This document shows positions 16,797 to 25,067 of a stretch of DNA of 64,000 nucleotides, piece by piece. Under the pieces are notes generated by a model, which saw nothing but the letters and a program-made list of their open reading frames with translations, made no database searches and was not told where the DNA came from. This DNA comes from Acidobacterium sp. S8 (lineage in GTDB: Bacteria > Acidobacteriota > Terriglobia > Terriglobales > Acidobacteriaceae): positions 268,435 through 332,434 of the forward strand of contig NZ_LMUM01000027.1 in the NCBI RefSeq assembly GCF_009765985.1. The letters are read 5' to 3'. Positions within the stretch are counted from its first letter, which is position 1, and each line of letters opens with the position of its first letter. A program made the translations under genes and the position numbers.

Positions 16797-16829
16797 CGCG
16801 GTGAGAGTGAATCCTCTCACTGCGTTTTT
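16797..16829 (+). terminator. Rho-independent terminator after the kdgK-GH29 series
   Basis: An 11-bp stem (16797-16807 with 16814-16824, one G-U pair) and loop TGAATC, followed by TTTTT (16825-16829) on the + strand. It overlaps the last codons of the convergent cupin gene, whose strand has no T-run after the stem. Confidence 0.85.
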
Positions 16830-17293
16830 ACTTTAATAACGATCGCGCTATACGTCGTTCCCTTAGCAATCTTCAATTGATGGGGCGTTCCCGGCGGAAT
16901 ATTCACAACATCGCCGACAGAGATCACTCGCGTTGATCCTCCCGTGATCTCATTGCCTTTTGTCTCGCCGCTATCATCCGTCTTCGCGTCTGTGATGGTG
17001 CCGCCGGTAATCAGCGTAGCCTTGCCCTGCGTCACATAGAATACATCCGCATAGTGCGCGTGCATTTCGGCTCCGCCGCTCGACGAGCGCACTGACAACT
17101 TCAACTGATGATTTGCATATTCTCCCAATGTCGATCCGCTGCCTCCGGAAGCTTCGGCCTTCGCATCAAGATCAGCCAGTTGCTTCTGAATGTCTTGCGC
17201 GGAGAAATAATCGATCTTCGCAGCGCTGCTTTGAGCGTAAGCGGTAAATCCTGAAACCAATACTAGGCACGCCACTGAAATAGTTCTCTTCAT
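16817..17293 (-). CDS. Exported cupin-domain protein
   Basis: A 158-aa protein with a clear signal peptide (MKRTISVACLVLVSGFTAYA). A cupin fold is indicated by HAHYADVFYVTQGKATLITGG and VVNIPPGTPHQLKIAKG, which supply His ligands. It is the last gene of the GH105-kduI-cupin set, 12 bp after kduI. A role in binding or isomerising a released sugar acid in the periplasm is possible but not shown by sequence. Confidence 0.82.
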   Translation of the reverse strand: MKRTISVACLVLVSGFTAYAQSSAAKIDYFSAQDIQKQLADLDAKAEASGGSGSTLGEYANHQLKLSVRSSSGGAEMHAHYADVFYVTQGKATLITGGTITDAKTDDSGETKGNEITGGSTRVISVGDVVNIPPGTPHQLKIAKGTTYSAIVIKVKTQ

Positions 17294-17305
17294 TGAGGTC
17301 TCCTC

Positions 17306-18136
17306 TTACAGCATTCGTTCAACTGAAACCGGATCCATATCACTGTAATCCTGGTTTTCACCACCCATGCCCCAGCAAAAGCTATAGGCTTCGGTTCCAA
17401 CGCCAGCGTGAATAGACCATCCCGGAGAGACGACGACATCGTGATTCTCCATGACCAAATGGCGCGTCTCATCGCCTGGCCCCATGAGGTGAAAGACACG
17501 CGCCTCCGGAGCAAGATTGAAATACATATATATCTCAGATCGCCGCATGTGCGTATGAGCCGGCATCGTGTTCCACGCGCTGCCGGGTTGCAGATGAGTT
17601 ACGCCCATCACCAGCTGGCAACTCGGAGCTCCATCAAGAAAGATGTACTTGTACACAGTCCTGCGATTGCAGGTTTCCGTGGATCCAAGTTCCATCGGAT
17701 TGGCGTCAGTCTTGCGCACGATCGCCGTTGGATAACTTGTGTGCGCCGGATAACTCAGTAGATAGAAGAGTGCGGGGGACGAGTTATCTTTCGACGCAAA
17801 GGAAATATGCGGATTGCCGCGCCCGATGTATAGGCAATCAAGGTTCTCCGTCTCATAAGTTGTGTCGCCAACAGATAGGCTGCCTGCGCCGCCGATATTC
17901 AGCACTCCCAGTTCGCGTCGCTCAGTAAAGTACGTTGCCTTCAGTGCCTCATCGGTCTGCAGTGTTAGGGGTTGCTCTCCAGGCGAAGCCATGCCGACCA
18001 CGGCACGATCAAGATCTACGTAAGCGAGTTGAATCGATCCAGGTTGATGGAGCGAGTCGATCAAAAAAGATTCCCGCAACTCAGAGGTCGTCATCCGTTG
18101 ATAACGAACTGGATCGGCAAGCAAGTGCATTCTCAT
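17306..18136 (-). CDS. kduI: 5-keto-4-deoxyuronate isomerase
   Basis: Isomerises 5-keto-4-deoxyuronate (DKI) to the 3-deoxy-2,5-diketo acid (DKII) that KduD reduces. The 276-aa length is typical. Family features include the Zn-binding PAHTHMRRSEIYMYF block, HLMGPGDETRHLVM and the terminal SIHAGVGTEAYSFCWGMGGEN. It is 21 bp downstream of the GH105 gene. Together with kduD, kdgK and eda on the other strand it completes the pectin/uronate route. Confidence 0.93.
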   Translation of the reverse strand: MRMHLLADPVRYQRMTTSELRESFLIDSLHQPGSIQLAYVDLDRAVVGMASPGEQPLTLQTDEALKATYFTERRELGVLNIGGAGSLSVGDTTYETENLDCLYIGRGNPHISFASKDNSSPALFYLLSYPAHTSYPTAIVRKTDANPMELGSTETCNRRTVYKYIFLDGAPSCQLVMGVTHLQPGSAWNTMPAHTHMRRSEIYMYFNLAPEARVFHLMGPGDETRHLVMENHDVVVSPGWSIHAGVGTEAYSFCWGMGGENQDYSDMDPVSVERML

Positions 18137-18157
18137 GAAATAGTCCTGACAAGTGAA

Positions 18158-20152
18158 TCAAAAGTATGAGTGTGCCTTAGGAAGTTGTTCGAGCAGCCAG
18201 CGAACATATTCTTTACCGCCGTCAAAGTTGTCATAAGGCTTCGGAAGTTTTCGCCCATCTGCGTATTCGTTATAGAGCCAGGGATCTACAAAGCCGATCA
18301 CTCTCCCTTTACCGTATTTCGCTTCAGCAAGAAGTACATCGCCTTTATTGCTCCAGACCGCTGTCGCCGGCTCCTTCAATGTCAACGTGCAGATTTCCTT
18401 CATGAATAGGACATGTGGAGCGTGGAAAACCTGCCCGTCGCCGCTTACATCGATTCTTCCCATTTCATACTTTTCGCCGTCCACAGCATTGCGAAGAACG
18501 CTGTTGAAGTGCATACCAAAATGCTCAGCGAGTATATTGAAGTGGTCAAGATCAGCGTGAGTGGTGTCGTTCTCCATCATGACTAGTGTGCCACCCTGCT
18601 TCACCCAATCGGCAATCTGCGTTGCATCCGGCTCATTCATGTAGTGCGGGTTCTTATTCCAGTCAATGTTGTCTGGAGAAACAATCAGGTAAATCTGCGC
18701 CTTATTCAGATCCTGTATGGTGGGTGCTTTGTAAAGCGTGTCAGTAGTGAGCCCGTATTCGCGCAGAAGGTGCCCAAAGAGCGAATACCCGCTGTTGCTG
18801 TAGTCATCCCATTTGTAGTGGTACGAAACCACTTGCCCGGCAGCATTCTTGCGCGTCTGGCTGTTAAACCACGCATCCAGCAGAATCGTCTTACCCCGAC
18901 CTAATCGGGCAGTGTCAGCAGCTTCCATCTCGGTGCTCGCCATCAGAAATGCGCCAACGCCCTTCGGATCGTTGCTCACGACATCCTGGCTCACATAATA
19001 TTTGTAGCTTCCATCATGAACCGCATCCGTGCCCAGGCCGATAGCCTTCACCGTTTTCGAGAGCGTGACCGCACCATCTGCATCGACAGAGACAAATTGT
19101 TTCAGGATGCCTGCATAAGCGCGCGAAGCGTTAGCGGAGTAGCTTTGCGGAAGATAGCCAAGCCGTACGCCCTTTGCCAAAGCATAAGTAAACATGCAGG
19201 CAGCCGAGGATTCCAGGTAGTTATCTTTCTCCTTCGGCTTATCAACAACCTCGTACCAAAGCCCGCTCTTCTTATCCTGATACTTGGCAACAGCAACCGC
19301 GAGCCGTTGCAAAATCGCAAGCAGCTTCTCGCGTCCCGGATCATCTTGTGAGTAATAGGGAAGCGTATCGACCAGCGCCATCATGTACCAGCCCATGCCG
19401 CGTGCCCAGAAATTCGGAGAGATGCCCGTACTCTTGTCTGCCCATCGTTGCTGCTTTGTCTCGTCCCATCCGTGATACAAGAGGCCCGTCTTCGCATCCC
19501 GTGAATGTTCTTCCATCAACACAAACTGCTTTGTGATGTCTGCGAAATCCTGTGGCTCATGAAACGTAACCGCGTACTGCGCGTAAAAAGGTTCGGCCAT
19601 GTACAGGCCATCGAGCCACATTTGCTGCGGGTAACGCTGCTTATGCCAGAATCCTCCATCCGCTGTGCGAGGATGCGTATTCAATTGCTGCCGCAGAAGA
19701 ACTGCCGCCTTGTAATATTTTGCGTTTTGCGTAACGCCATAGAGCAAAAGCAACTCACGCCCGAGCACCAGATCGTCCAGTGCATTGTTTCCGGCGTTGT
19801 AGGTGGAAATAGAGCCATCCGCATTGATAAATGGATCGATGGAATCCTTGATGTACGAGTAATAAGCGCCATCCGCCGTGTGATACCACACATCGTCCAT
19901 CCCTTGCAGCAGCACGCCTAGCTCGTAGTTCCAGGCCCACGGCTTGTCTTTCGGCAGGTAATTACCGTTAGGCCACCGCTTGATCGTTGTATCCGACATC
20001 CGCTGCGACCATGGCAGCGACTGCGCCTCCAATGCATCGAAAGCCACGCAGCAAGGCAACAAAAACAGAAAGCAGACGAAGACGCGCCGCAATAAACTGC
20101 GGGAAAAAATTGCTCGATGAACCGATATGCAAATCGACATGAAGAATTCCAT
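18158..20152 (-). CDS. GH105 unsaturated glycuronyl hydrolase fused to a C-terminal GATase-like domain
   Basis: Exported hydrolase, about 664 aa, starting at ATG 20152 with AGGG 5 nt upstream. The signal peptide (RRVFVCFLFLLPCCVAF) precedes a GH105/YteR-type alpha6/alpha6 barrel (~50-400): NNALDDLVLGRELLLLYG, PQQMWLDGLYMAEPFYAQY with the catalytic Asp, and GISPNFWARGMGWYMMALVD. Such enzymes remove unsaturated galacturonate from rhamnogalacturonan oligomers. Family members are usually about 350-400 aa; here some 200 further residues (AQIYLIVSPDNIDW, IADWVKQGGTLVMMEND, KYGKGRVIGFVDPW) look like a ThuA/DUF4350 class I glutamine-amidotransferase-like fold. It is followed closely by kduI. Confidence 0.88.
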   Translation of the reverse strand: MEFFMSICISVHRAIFSRSLLRRVFVCFLFLLPCCVAFDALEAQSLPWSQRMSDTTIKRWPNGNYLPKDKPWAWNYELGVLLQGMDDVWYHTADGAYYSYIKDSIDPFINADGSISTYNAGNNALDDLVLGRELLLLYGVTQNAKYYKAAVLLRQQLNTHPRTADGGFWHKQRYPQQMWLDGLYMAEPFYAQYAVTFHEPQDFADITKQFVLMEEHSRDAKTGLLYHGWDETKQQRWADKSTGISPNFWARGMGWYMMALVDTLPYYSQDDPGREKLLAILQRLAVAVAKYQDKKSGLWYEVVDKPKEKDNYLESSAACMFTYALAKGVRLGYLPQSYSANASRAYAGILKQFVSVDADGAVTLSKTVKAIGLGTDAVHDGSYKYYVSQDVVSNDPKGVGAFLMASTEMEAADTARLGRGKTILLDAWFNSQTRKNAAGQVVSYHYKWDDYSNSGYSLFGHLLREYGLTTDTLYKAPTIQDLNKAQIYLIVSPDNIDWNKNPHYMNEPDATQIADWVKQGGTLVMMENDTTHADLDHFNILAEHFGMHFNSVLRNAVDGEKYEMGRIDVSGDGQVFHAPHVLFMKEICTLTLKEPATAVWSNKGDVLLAEAKYGKGRVIGFVDPWLYNEYADGRKLPKPYDNFDGGKEYVRWLLEQLPKAHSYF

Positions 20153-20294
20153 CACTGCCCTGTACCGCCGAAACTTTCAGCAGCTACATGAATGATGTAT
20201 CAAATGCGCATGCCTTGTGTCTGCATTGCGCGGCGTTCGCGTCTCGCTGGGGGAGACATACGGTTTGAATCGCGATGAAGAAAAGTCCTATCGC

Positions 20295-21035
20295 CTAAAC
20301 AGCGGAGCCTTTACCGGAGATGAAAGTGCCGCTGTTTTTAGCCAGTACCATCTCCACGCTTTTCAAATGCCGCCGCATCGCTGCGCGTGCTCCCACTGGA
20401 TCATGCGTCGCCAGCGCGGCAAAAATCGCCTTGTGTTCTGCCAGGGCCAGTTCCTGGTTCGCGATCAGACCAGTAAGCTCGCTCATCTTGTAAAACATGG
20501 GAGAAAACATTCCCTGCCACAGGTTCGAAACCAGTTCGGCCAGAACGCTGTTTCCCGACACGTTCGCAATCAGTACATGAAACTTCTGGTCGGCTGCGCG
20601 GCTATGCTCTCCAGCAAGAATCATCGTTTCCATCTCACGGATCGTCGCCTCAACCGCGGCCAGATCGCTATCTGTCATCCGGATCGCCGCTTCAGACGCC
20701 ACTTCTCCCTCAATCAGCAACCTAGCATGCAGCAGCTCAAACGGGCCAGGGCCGGCATCCAGCATCGGAGGCAGGAGCCTTCCGCGTTGGATGATATAAG
20801 TCCCCGAGCCGGTGCGGATCTCCACAAATCCTGCAATTTCCAGCGCCACTAAGGCCTCGCGCACAGTCGGCCTGCTGACGCCGAGTTGGTGCGCCAGGTC
20901 TTTTTCCGCGGGCAGCCGATCTCCCGCCGAGAGTGTCCCCGTCTCTATCTGGCGTCGAATTCGCTCGGCCACCTGCTGATAGAGGCGCTTATTGATAATC
21001 GGATCGAGCATCGAAACCTCGCCGTGATAATTCAT
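20295..21035 (-). CDS. GntR/FadR-family transcriptional regulator
   Basis: Regulator of 246 aa. ATG 21035 is preceded by AGGA with 6-nt spacing, and upstream sequence in the same frame to 21254 lacks a domain. The N-terminal winged helix (~15-85) has LPAEKDLAHQLGVSRPTVREALVALE, followed by an all-helical FCD domain (DQKFHVLIANVSGN, EHKAIFAAL and a C-terminal AMRRHLKSVE) that binds a metal and carboxylate effector. FCD-type GntR proteins such as UxuR/ExuR/KdgR control hexuronate genes. It is read divergently from the TonB-dependent receptor and toward GH105-kduI, so both are candidate targets. Confidence 0.9.
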   Translation of the reverse strand: MNYHGEVSMLDPIINKRLYQQVAERIRRQIETGTLSAGDRLPAEKDLAHQLGVSRPTVREALVALEIAGFVEIRTGSGTYIIQRGRLLPPMLDAGPGPFELLHARLLIEGEVASEAAIRMTDSDLAAVEATIREMETMILAGEHSRAADQKFHVLIANVSGNSVLAELVSNLWQGMFSPMFYKMSELTGLIANQELALAEHKAIFAALATHDPVGARAAMRRHLKSVEMVLAKNSGTFISGKGSAV

Positions 21036-21184
21036 TCCAGTTCCTGCTAAATAGCCCTTTGATAAACGGCTGTCAGGCAGCTTTACCGGATGCGAATCTA
21101 CTCTACCACGCTGATCTACCTTTAGAATCATCGGCTGTTTCCTGATAAAACCGAATGTTTGCTCCAGAAAATCTGCCTTACAGC

Positions 21185-21212
21185 TTGACAACAATATCAC
21201 CACGCAGATAAC
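21185..21212 (+). promoter_or_regulatory. Candidate promoter of the TonB-dependent receptor gene
   Basis: TTGACA (21185-21190), 16-bp spacer and GATAAC (21207-21212), about 100 nt upstream of the receptor start. The -35 box is a perfect consensus match and the -10 matches four of six. No long dyad was seen in the 280-bp divergent region. Confidence 0.4.
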
Positions 21213-21317
21213 TTTCGCGTGTTTTGTAAATGACTTCTTTTGTGGACCCAACATTGATGTCCTTGTTTCGCCCGGGCCTCAAAGAAGCAGCCGGCTTCAC
21301 ATTCGGGGAGGATAGAC

Positions 21318-24300
21318 ATGCAGCCCAAGTTTTCTCGTTTGCGAGTTTCTCGCAATCGCAGGCATAACTTTTCAACCTCATCGAAGTTCAACCGCATCGC
21401 ACTTCTCCTGCTGCTCGCCGTCCTTTTCAGCGGCACATGGTCAGCAGCAAACGCTCAGGCAGTCTCGGCAACGCTGCTCGGCAGCGTAAGTGACAAGTCA
21501 GGCGCCAGCGTCAACAGCGCCAAAGTGAGCATCCTGGAATTGGCCACAGGGATCAGCCACATAGCCAATACCAACGAGAGCGGCAATTACACCTTTCCTG
21601 ACCTGCCTCCTGGCGCATATTCCGTTACCGCTGAGGCCTCCGGCTTCAAAAAAGAGACACGCGCCCGTGTGGACGTGATCGTCAACACGGCCACCCGCGT
21701 CGATCTTTCACTTGAGCCTGGAAGCGCTTCCGAAACCGTGACCGTGACCGACGCGCCTCCCATCCTGCAGACCGACCGTGCCGACGTGAGCACGAAGTTC
21801 GAGGCGCGCCATATCGAGGACATGCCGCTCAGCGTAAACCGCAACTTCCAGGGCATGCTGAACCTCGTGCCCGGCACCACGCCAGCCACCTTCCAGCACT
21901 CGCAGTTTTTTAATGCGCAAAGCTCACTGCAGACCGAAGTCAACGGTGTCCCGCGTATGGGCAACAGCTATCAGATCGAGGGAATCGATGATGACGAGCG
22001 CACCGGGCTGTTGCAGATCATGATTCCGCCAGCCGACGCCATCCAAACCGTCGACATCTCGACCAACAACTTTGAAGCCGAGCTTGGCCGAGCCATTGGC
22101 GCCGTCACCAATGTGACCTTGAAGTCCGGAGCCAATGCCTTCCACGGTTCCGCGACAGAGTATCTGCAGAACAGCGTCTTCGATGCGCGTCCGTATTTCG
22201 CCAAGAGCGTGGGGCACGTGGCCTACAATTACTTCGGCGGCAATGTCAGTGGACCGATTATCCGCAACAAGCTCTTCTTCTATGGCGACTACTACCGTAC
22301 CTCCGACCACGAAGCCAACTCCAACACCCTGACCATTCCTCCCACGCAGTTCTATACCGATAATGGCAGTGGATACGTCGACCTCAGCGCACCTCTCAAG
22401 GCCGACGGAACCGGCCAGATCTACGATCCCTCAACCGGAAACGCCGATGGCAGCGGAAGAACTCCGTTTCCTAACAACCAGATTCCCGTCGGTCGTATAA
22501 ATCCTGTGTCGCTGAATCTGCTTCATCTCCTGCCTGCACCCAACACGCCATCGAGCCTGGCATCACCCACCAACAACTACTTCGCCGTCCTGCCATTCCA
22601 GAAAACCGCCGACACCTACGACGCAAAAATTGATTGGCAGATCACCGAGAAAGACCACCTCAGCGGACGCTACAGCTATCAGAAGGTAAATACTTTCCAG
22701 GCGCCAGTATTCGGTTCCATGGGCGGCGGTCCTGCGCAGGGCGCATTTCAGGGAACTGGCTTGCAGAACGCCTTCAGCACCGGTTTGAATTACGACCGCG
22801 CATTCTCGCCAACGTTGTTGACGGAAGTCCGTTTCGGCGTTGCTCATTATCACAGCGATGCCCAACCCAGCGATTACGGCTCCGATGATGCAACCGCCAT
22901 CGGCATCCCCGGCGTAAACATCAGTCCGTTCACCAGTGGACAGGTGGGCATCAGCCTCGGCTCTTTCAGCAGTCCCATCATCGGCTACTCTGCCTCCGTA
23001 CCGTGGCGTCGCGGCGAAGCCAACATCGACTTCGTCAACCACTGGACGAAGATCATCGGCAATCACACCATAAAGTTCGGTGGCGATCTCCGCCGTATCC
23101 AGGACAATCTCCTGCAGGACCAGACCTTTAGCCCGCGCGGCGTCATTACATTTGCTGAGGACCAGACCTCGATTCTCGGTGGAAAAACGAACCTCGCAAA
23201 TGACATGGCCAGCTTCCTGCTCGATGTTCCCAGCCAGGTAGGCCGCGACGTCAATACTTATTCGCCCGCATACCGCCAGTGGTGGTTCTTCGCCTTTGCC
23301 GGAGACAAGTGGCAGGCTTCCTCTAAGCTCACTCTCGATCTTGGCGTGCGCTGGGAATTCTATCCGCCGGCAACTCCGGGCAAATCCGGAGGCTTCTCCA
23401 ACTATGATCCGACCAACAACACGCTGGTCATCGCCGGCGTCGGCGGCAATCCTTCCAATCTCGGCATGGAAACCCGCTACCGCTACTTCGCCCCACGTCT
23501 TGGCTTTGCTTACCGCGCCAGTGAACAGACAGTCGTCCGCGGCGGCTTCGGCATCAGCTACATGCCGTTTCCCGATAACACTTACGCCTATAACTACCCA
23601 GTGCGCGCCAACAACAGCTACCAGCCCATTGGCTCGTACACCGCTGCTGTTCTCGATGACGGAAGCATAGCCACCTTCCAGGCAGGCTTCCCGGCTCCTA
23701 AGCCCATTGACGTTCCCACGAGCGGAATCCTCCCCGCACCCATCAGCCAGTCCTATATCGTCATTCCGCAAAACTATAAAAATCCCTACGTGGAATCGTG
23801 GAATCTCGTCGTGCAACAGGCATTGCCCGCGCAATTCAACTTGCAGCTTGCCTATGTAGCCAACCACGGCGTCGACATCGGTACCGCGCAGAACATCAAC
23901 CTGCCTCCAGCCCTGAACCTTGGAACGAAAGGTGAACCCGAATACATTGCCTTCGGACGCAGCGCCAGCACCACCGCACAGTTCCTTGGTTACTCGTCCA
24001 ACTTTCAATCGCTGCAGGCCCAGCTGACGCGCCGCTTCACCAACGGCCTTGCCACAAGCACGGCTTTTACCTGGGGTAAAGGACTCGGCTATCAGAGTGG
24101 TGACGATGGCGGCCTGACCTTCTGGCTCGATCAGCACCGCAACTATGCTCCCAACGATTACGACCGCCGTCTCAACTTCGAAGAGAGCTTTACCTATGAG
24201 CTGCCCTTCGGAAAAGGGAAGCGTTGGCTGAGCAGCGGCGTTACCTCTGTCGCGCTCGGTGGCTGGAAACTCTCAGGCATTATCTCCGTTGTCTCGGGTA

Positions 24301-24761
24301 TTCCGTTTACGATGACGGCAAATGGAGGCACCATCAACACGCCTGGACAGCAGCAGACCACGAACCTGGTAAAGCCATTCCACGTGCTGCATGGCATCGG
24401 CACAGGAAACAACTGGTTCGATACCAGCAGCTTTACGCAGCCGGCCGGTTGCACAGGTACTCCATGCCCGATTCAATATGGATCGGTCCTCGGAAACACC
24501 GGTCGCAACGAGTTCTATGGTCCCGGCTTCATCCAGGACAATATTTCAGCCTTCAAAACATTTCCTATCTGGGAGAGCCTCTCGCTTGAAACCCGCGTCG
24601 ATGCCTTCCAGCTGAGCAACACTCCACAATTCGCCAACCCGAGCAATTCCATCACCAGCAGCACCTTCGGTCAGGTCACGGCGACAACCGGCAGCGGCTC
24701 CGGCGTGAACGGCACAGGAGGCGGAAGAGCACTGCAACTCTCAGGCACCATCCGCTTCTGA
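21318..24761 (+). CDS. TonB-dependent receptor with carboxypeptidase-regulatory-like plug (Oar-like)
   Basis: Outer-membrane receptor of 1147 aa with GGGGAGGA before ATG. A long signal region (to about ANAQ, residue 47) precedes a carboxypeptidase-regulatory-like domain (VSATLLGSVSDKSGASVNSA to DLPPGAYSVTAEASGFKK). The plug follows (~120-260), then a beta-barrel with repeated aromatic strands (RYRYFAPRLGFAYRASEQ, LTLDLGVRWEFYPP), ending ALQLSGTIRF. Acidobacteria carry many of these. No SusD partner is present. Location beside a GntR regulator and sugar genes suggests oligosaccharide uptake, with substrate unknown. Confidence 0.9.
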   Translation: MQPKFSRLRVSRNRRHNFSTSSKFNRIALLLLLAVLFSGTWSAANAQAVSATLLGSVSDKSGASVNSAKVSILELATGISHIANTNESGNYTFPDLPPGAYSVTAEASGFKKETRARVDVIVNTATRVDLSLEPGSASETVTVTDAPPILQTDRADVSTKFEARHIEDMPLSVNRNFQGMLNLVPGTTPATFQHSQFFNAQSSLQTEVNGVPRMGNSYQIEGIDDDERTGLLQIMIPPADAIQTVDISTNNFEAELGRAIGAVTNVTLKSGANAFHGSATEYLQNSVFDARPYFAKSVGHVAYNYFGGNVSGPIIRNKLFFYGDYYRTSDHEANSNTLTIPPTQFYTDNGSGYVDLSAPLKADGTGQIYDPSTGNADGSGRTPFPNNQIPVGRINPVSLNLLHLLPAPNTPSSLASPTNNYFAVLPFQKTADTYDAKIDWQITEKDHLSGRYSYQKVNTFQAPVFGSMGGGPAQGAFQGTGLQNAFSTGLNYDRAFSPTLLTEVRFGVAHYHSDAQPSDYGSDDATAIGIPGVNISPFTSGQVGISLGSFSSPIIGYSASVPWRRGEANIDFVNHWTKIIGNHTIKFGGDLRRIQDNLLQDQTFSPRGVITFAEDQTSILGGKTNLANDMASFLLDVPSQVGRDVNTYSPAYRQWWFFAFAGDKWQASSKLTLDLGVRWEFYPPATPGKSGGFSNYDPTNNTLVIAGVGGNPSNLGMETRYRYFAPRLGFAYRASEQTVVRGGFGISYMPFPDNTYAYNYPVRANNSYQPIGSYTAAVLDDGSIATFQAGFPAPKPIDVPTSGILPAPISQSYIVIPQNYKNPYVESWNLVVQQALPAQFNLQLAYVANHGVDIGTAQNINLPPALNLGTKGEPEYIAFGRSASTTAQFLGYSSNFQSLQAQLTRRFTNGLATSTAFTWGKGLGYQSGDDGGLTFWLDQHRNYAPNDYDRRLNFEESFTYELPFGKGKRWLSSGVTSVALGGWKLSGIISVVSGIPFTMTANGGTINTPGQQQTTNLVKPFHVLHGIGTGNNWFDTSSFTQPAGCTGTPCPIQYGSVLGNTGRNEFYGPGFIQDNISAFKTFPIWESLSLETRVDAFQLSNTPQFANPSNSITSSTFGQVTATTGSGSGVNGTGGGRALQLSGTIRF

Positions 24762-24855
24762 TGAAGGGAACTAAAGAAAGTAATAGGAACGACGTAGGAG
24801 CCTCAGGTCTCGCTTCTGAGACCTGGGATCCCGTGAGCGTAGTGAAGAATGCCAC

Positions 24856-24898
24856 CCGGGTGCCCCATCCTTTCGCGTTCTTCGCGAAAGGGTGGGAG
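24856..24898. repeat. Family A intergenic repeat, complete hairpin copy
   Basis: Begins CCGGGTGCCCCATCC and ends AGGGTGGGAG. The stem CCTTTCGCG/CGCGAAAGG around loop TTCTT extends to about 14 bp through CCCA/TGGG. Related copies are at 47791-47828 (different stem tip) and 55708-55729 (left arm only). Confidence 0.75.
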
Positions 24899-24945
24899 AG
24901 CAAGCCCTCAGCAAATCGAAGGTCTCAAAGACGCAACGATCACAG

Positions 24946-25010
24946 GGTAGAAGCACCGGGCTTTAGCCCGGTGAAAAGCACGAAACATCTGAGGGCTTTA
25001 GCCCCGGGCA
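24946..25010. repeat. Family B intergenic repeat, copy 1
   Basis: Starts GGTAGAAG and holds two hairpins: CACCGGGC-TTTA-GCCCGGTG (24954-24973) and GGGC-TTTA-GCCC (24993-25004). The arrangement recurs at 53841-53905 with the same order and spacing. Confidence 0.75.
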
Positions 25011-25067
25011 ACCCGTGAATGCAAGCTTCTCAAACACAACGTATTCTTATCAACGGAGGAATGATCG

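Larger units (their letters stand above)
24762..25067. repeat. 306-bp gene-free cluster of hairpin repeats
   Basis: No plausible gene. It holds, in order, an 8-bp inverted repeat CAGGTCTC/GAGACCTG (24804-24825), a family A element (24856-24898) and a family B element (24946-25010). A lone GGTCTC recurs near 24921. The three hairpins could also serve as transcript ends for the receptor gene, though none has a T-run. Confidence 0.7.

Noticed and set aside
22563-24137. 524-codon open frame on the - strand inside the TonB-dependent receptor
   Set aside because: It is antisense to a clear receptor gene, has no domain, signal peptide or ribosome site, and follows from codon bias of the real gene.
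24762-25018. Short frames in the gap after the TonB-dependent receptor
   Set aside because: They consist of hairpin repeat DNA and lack ribosome sites.
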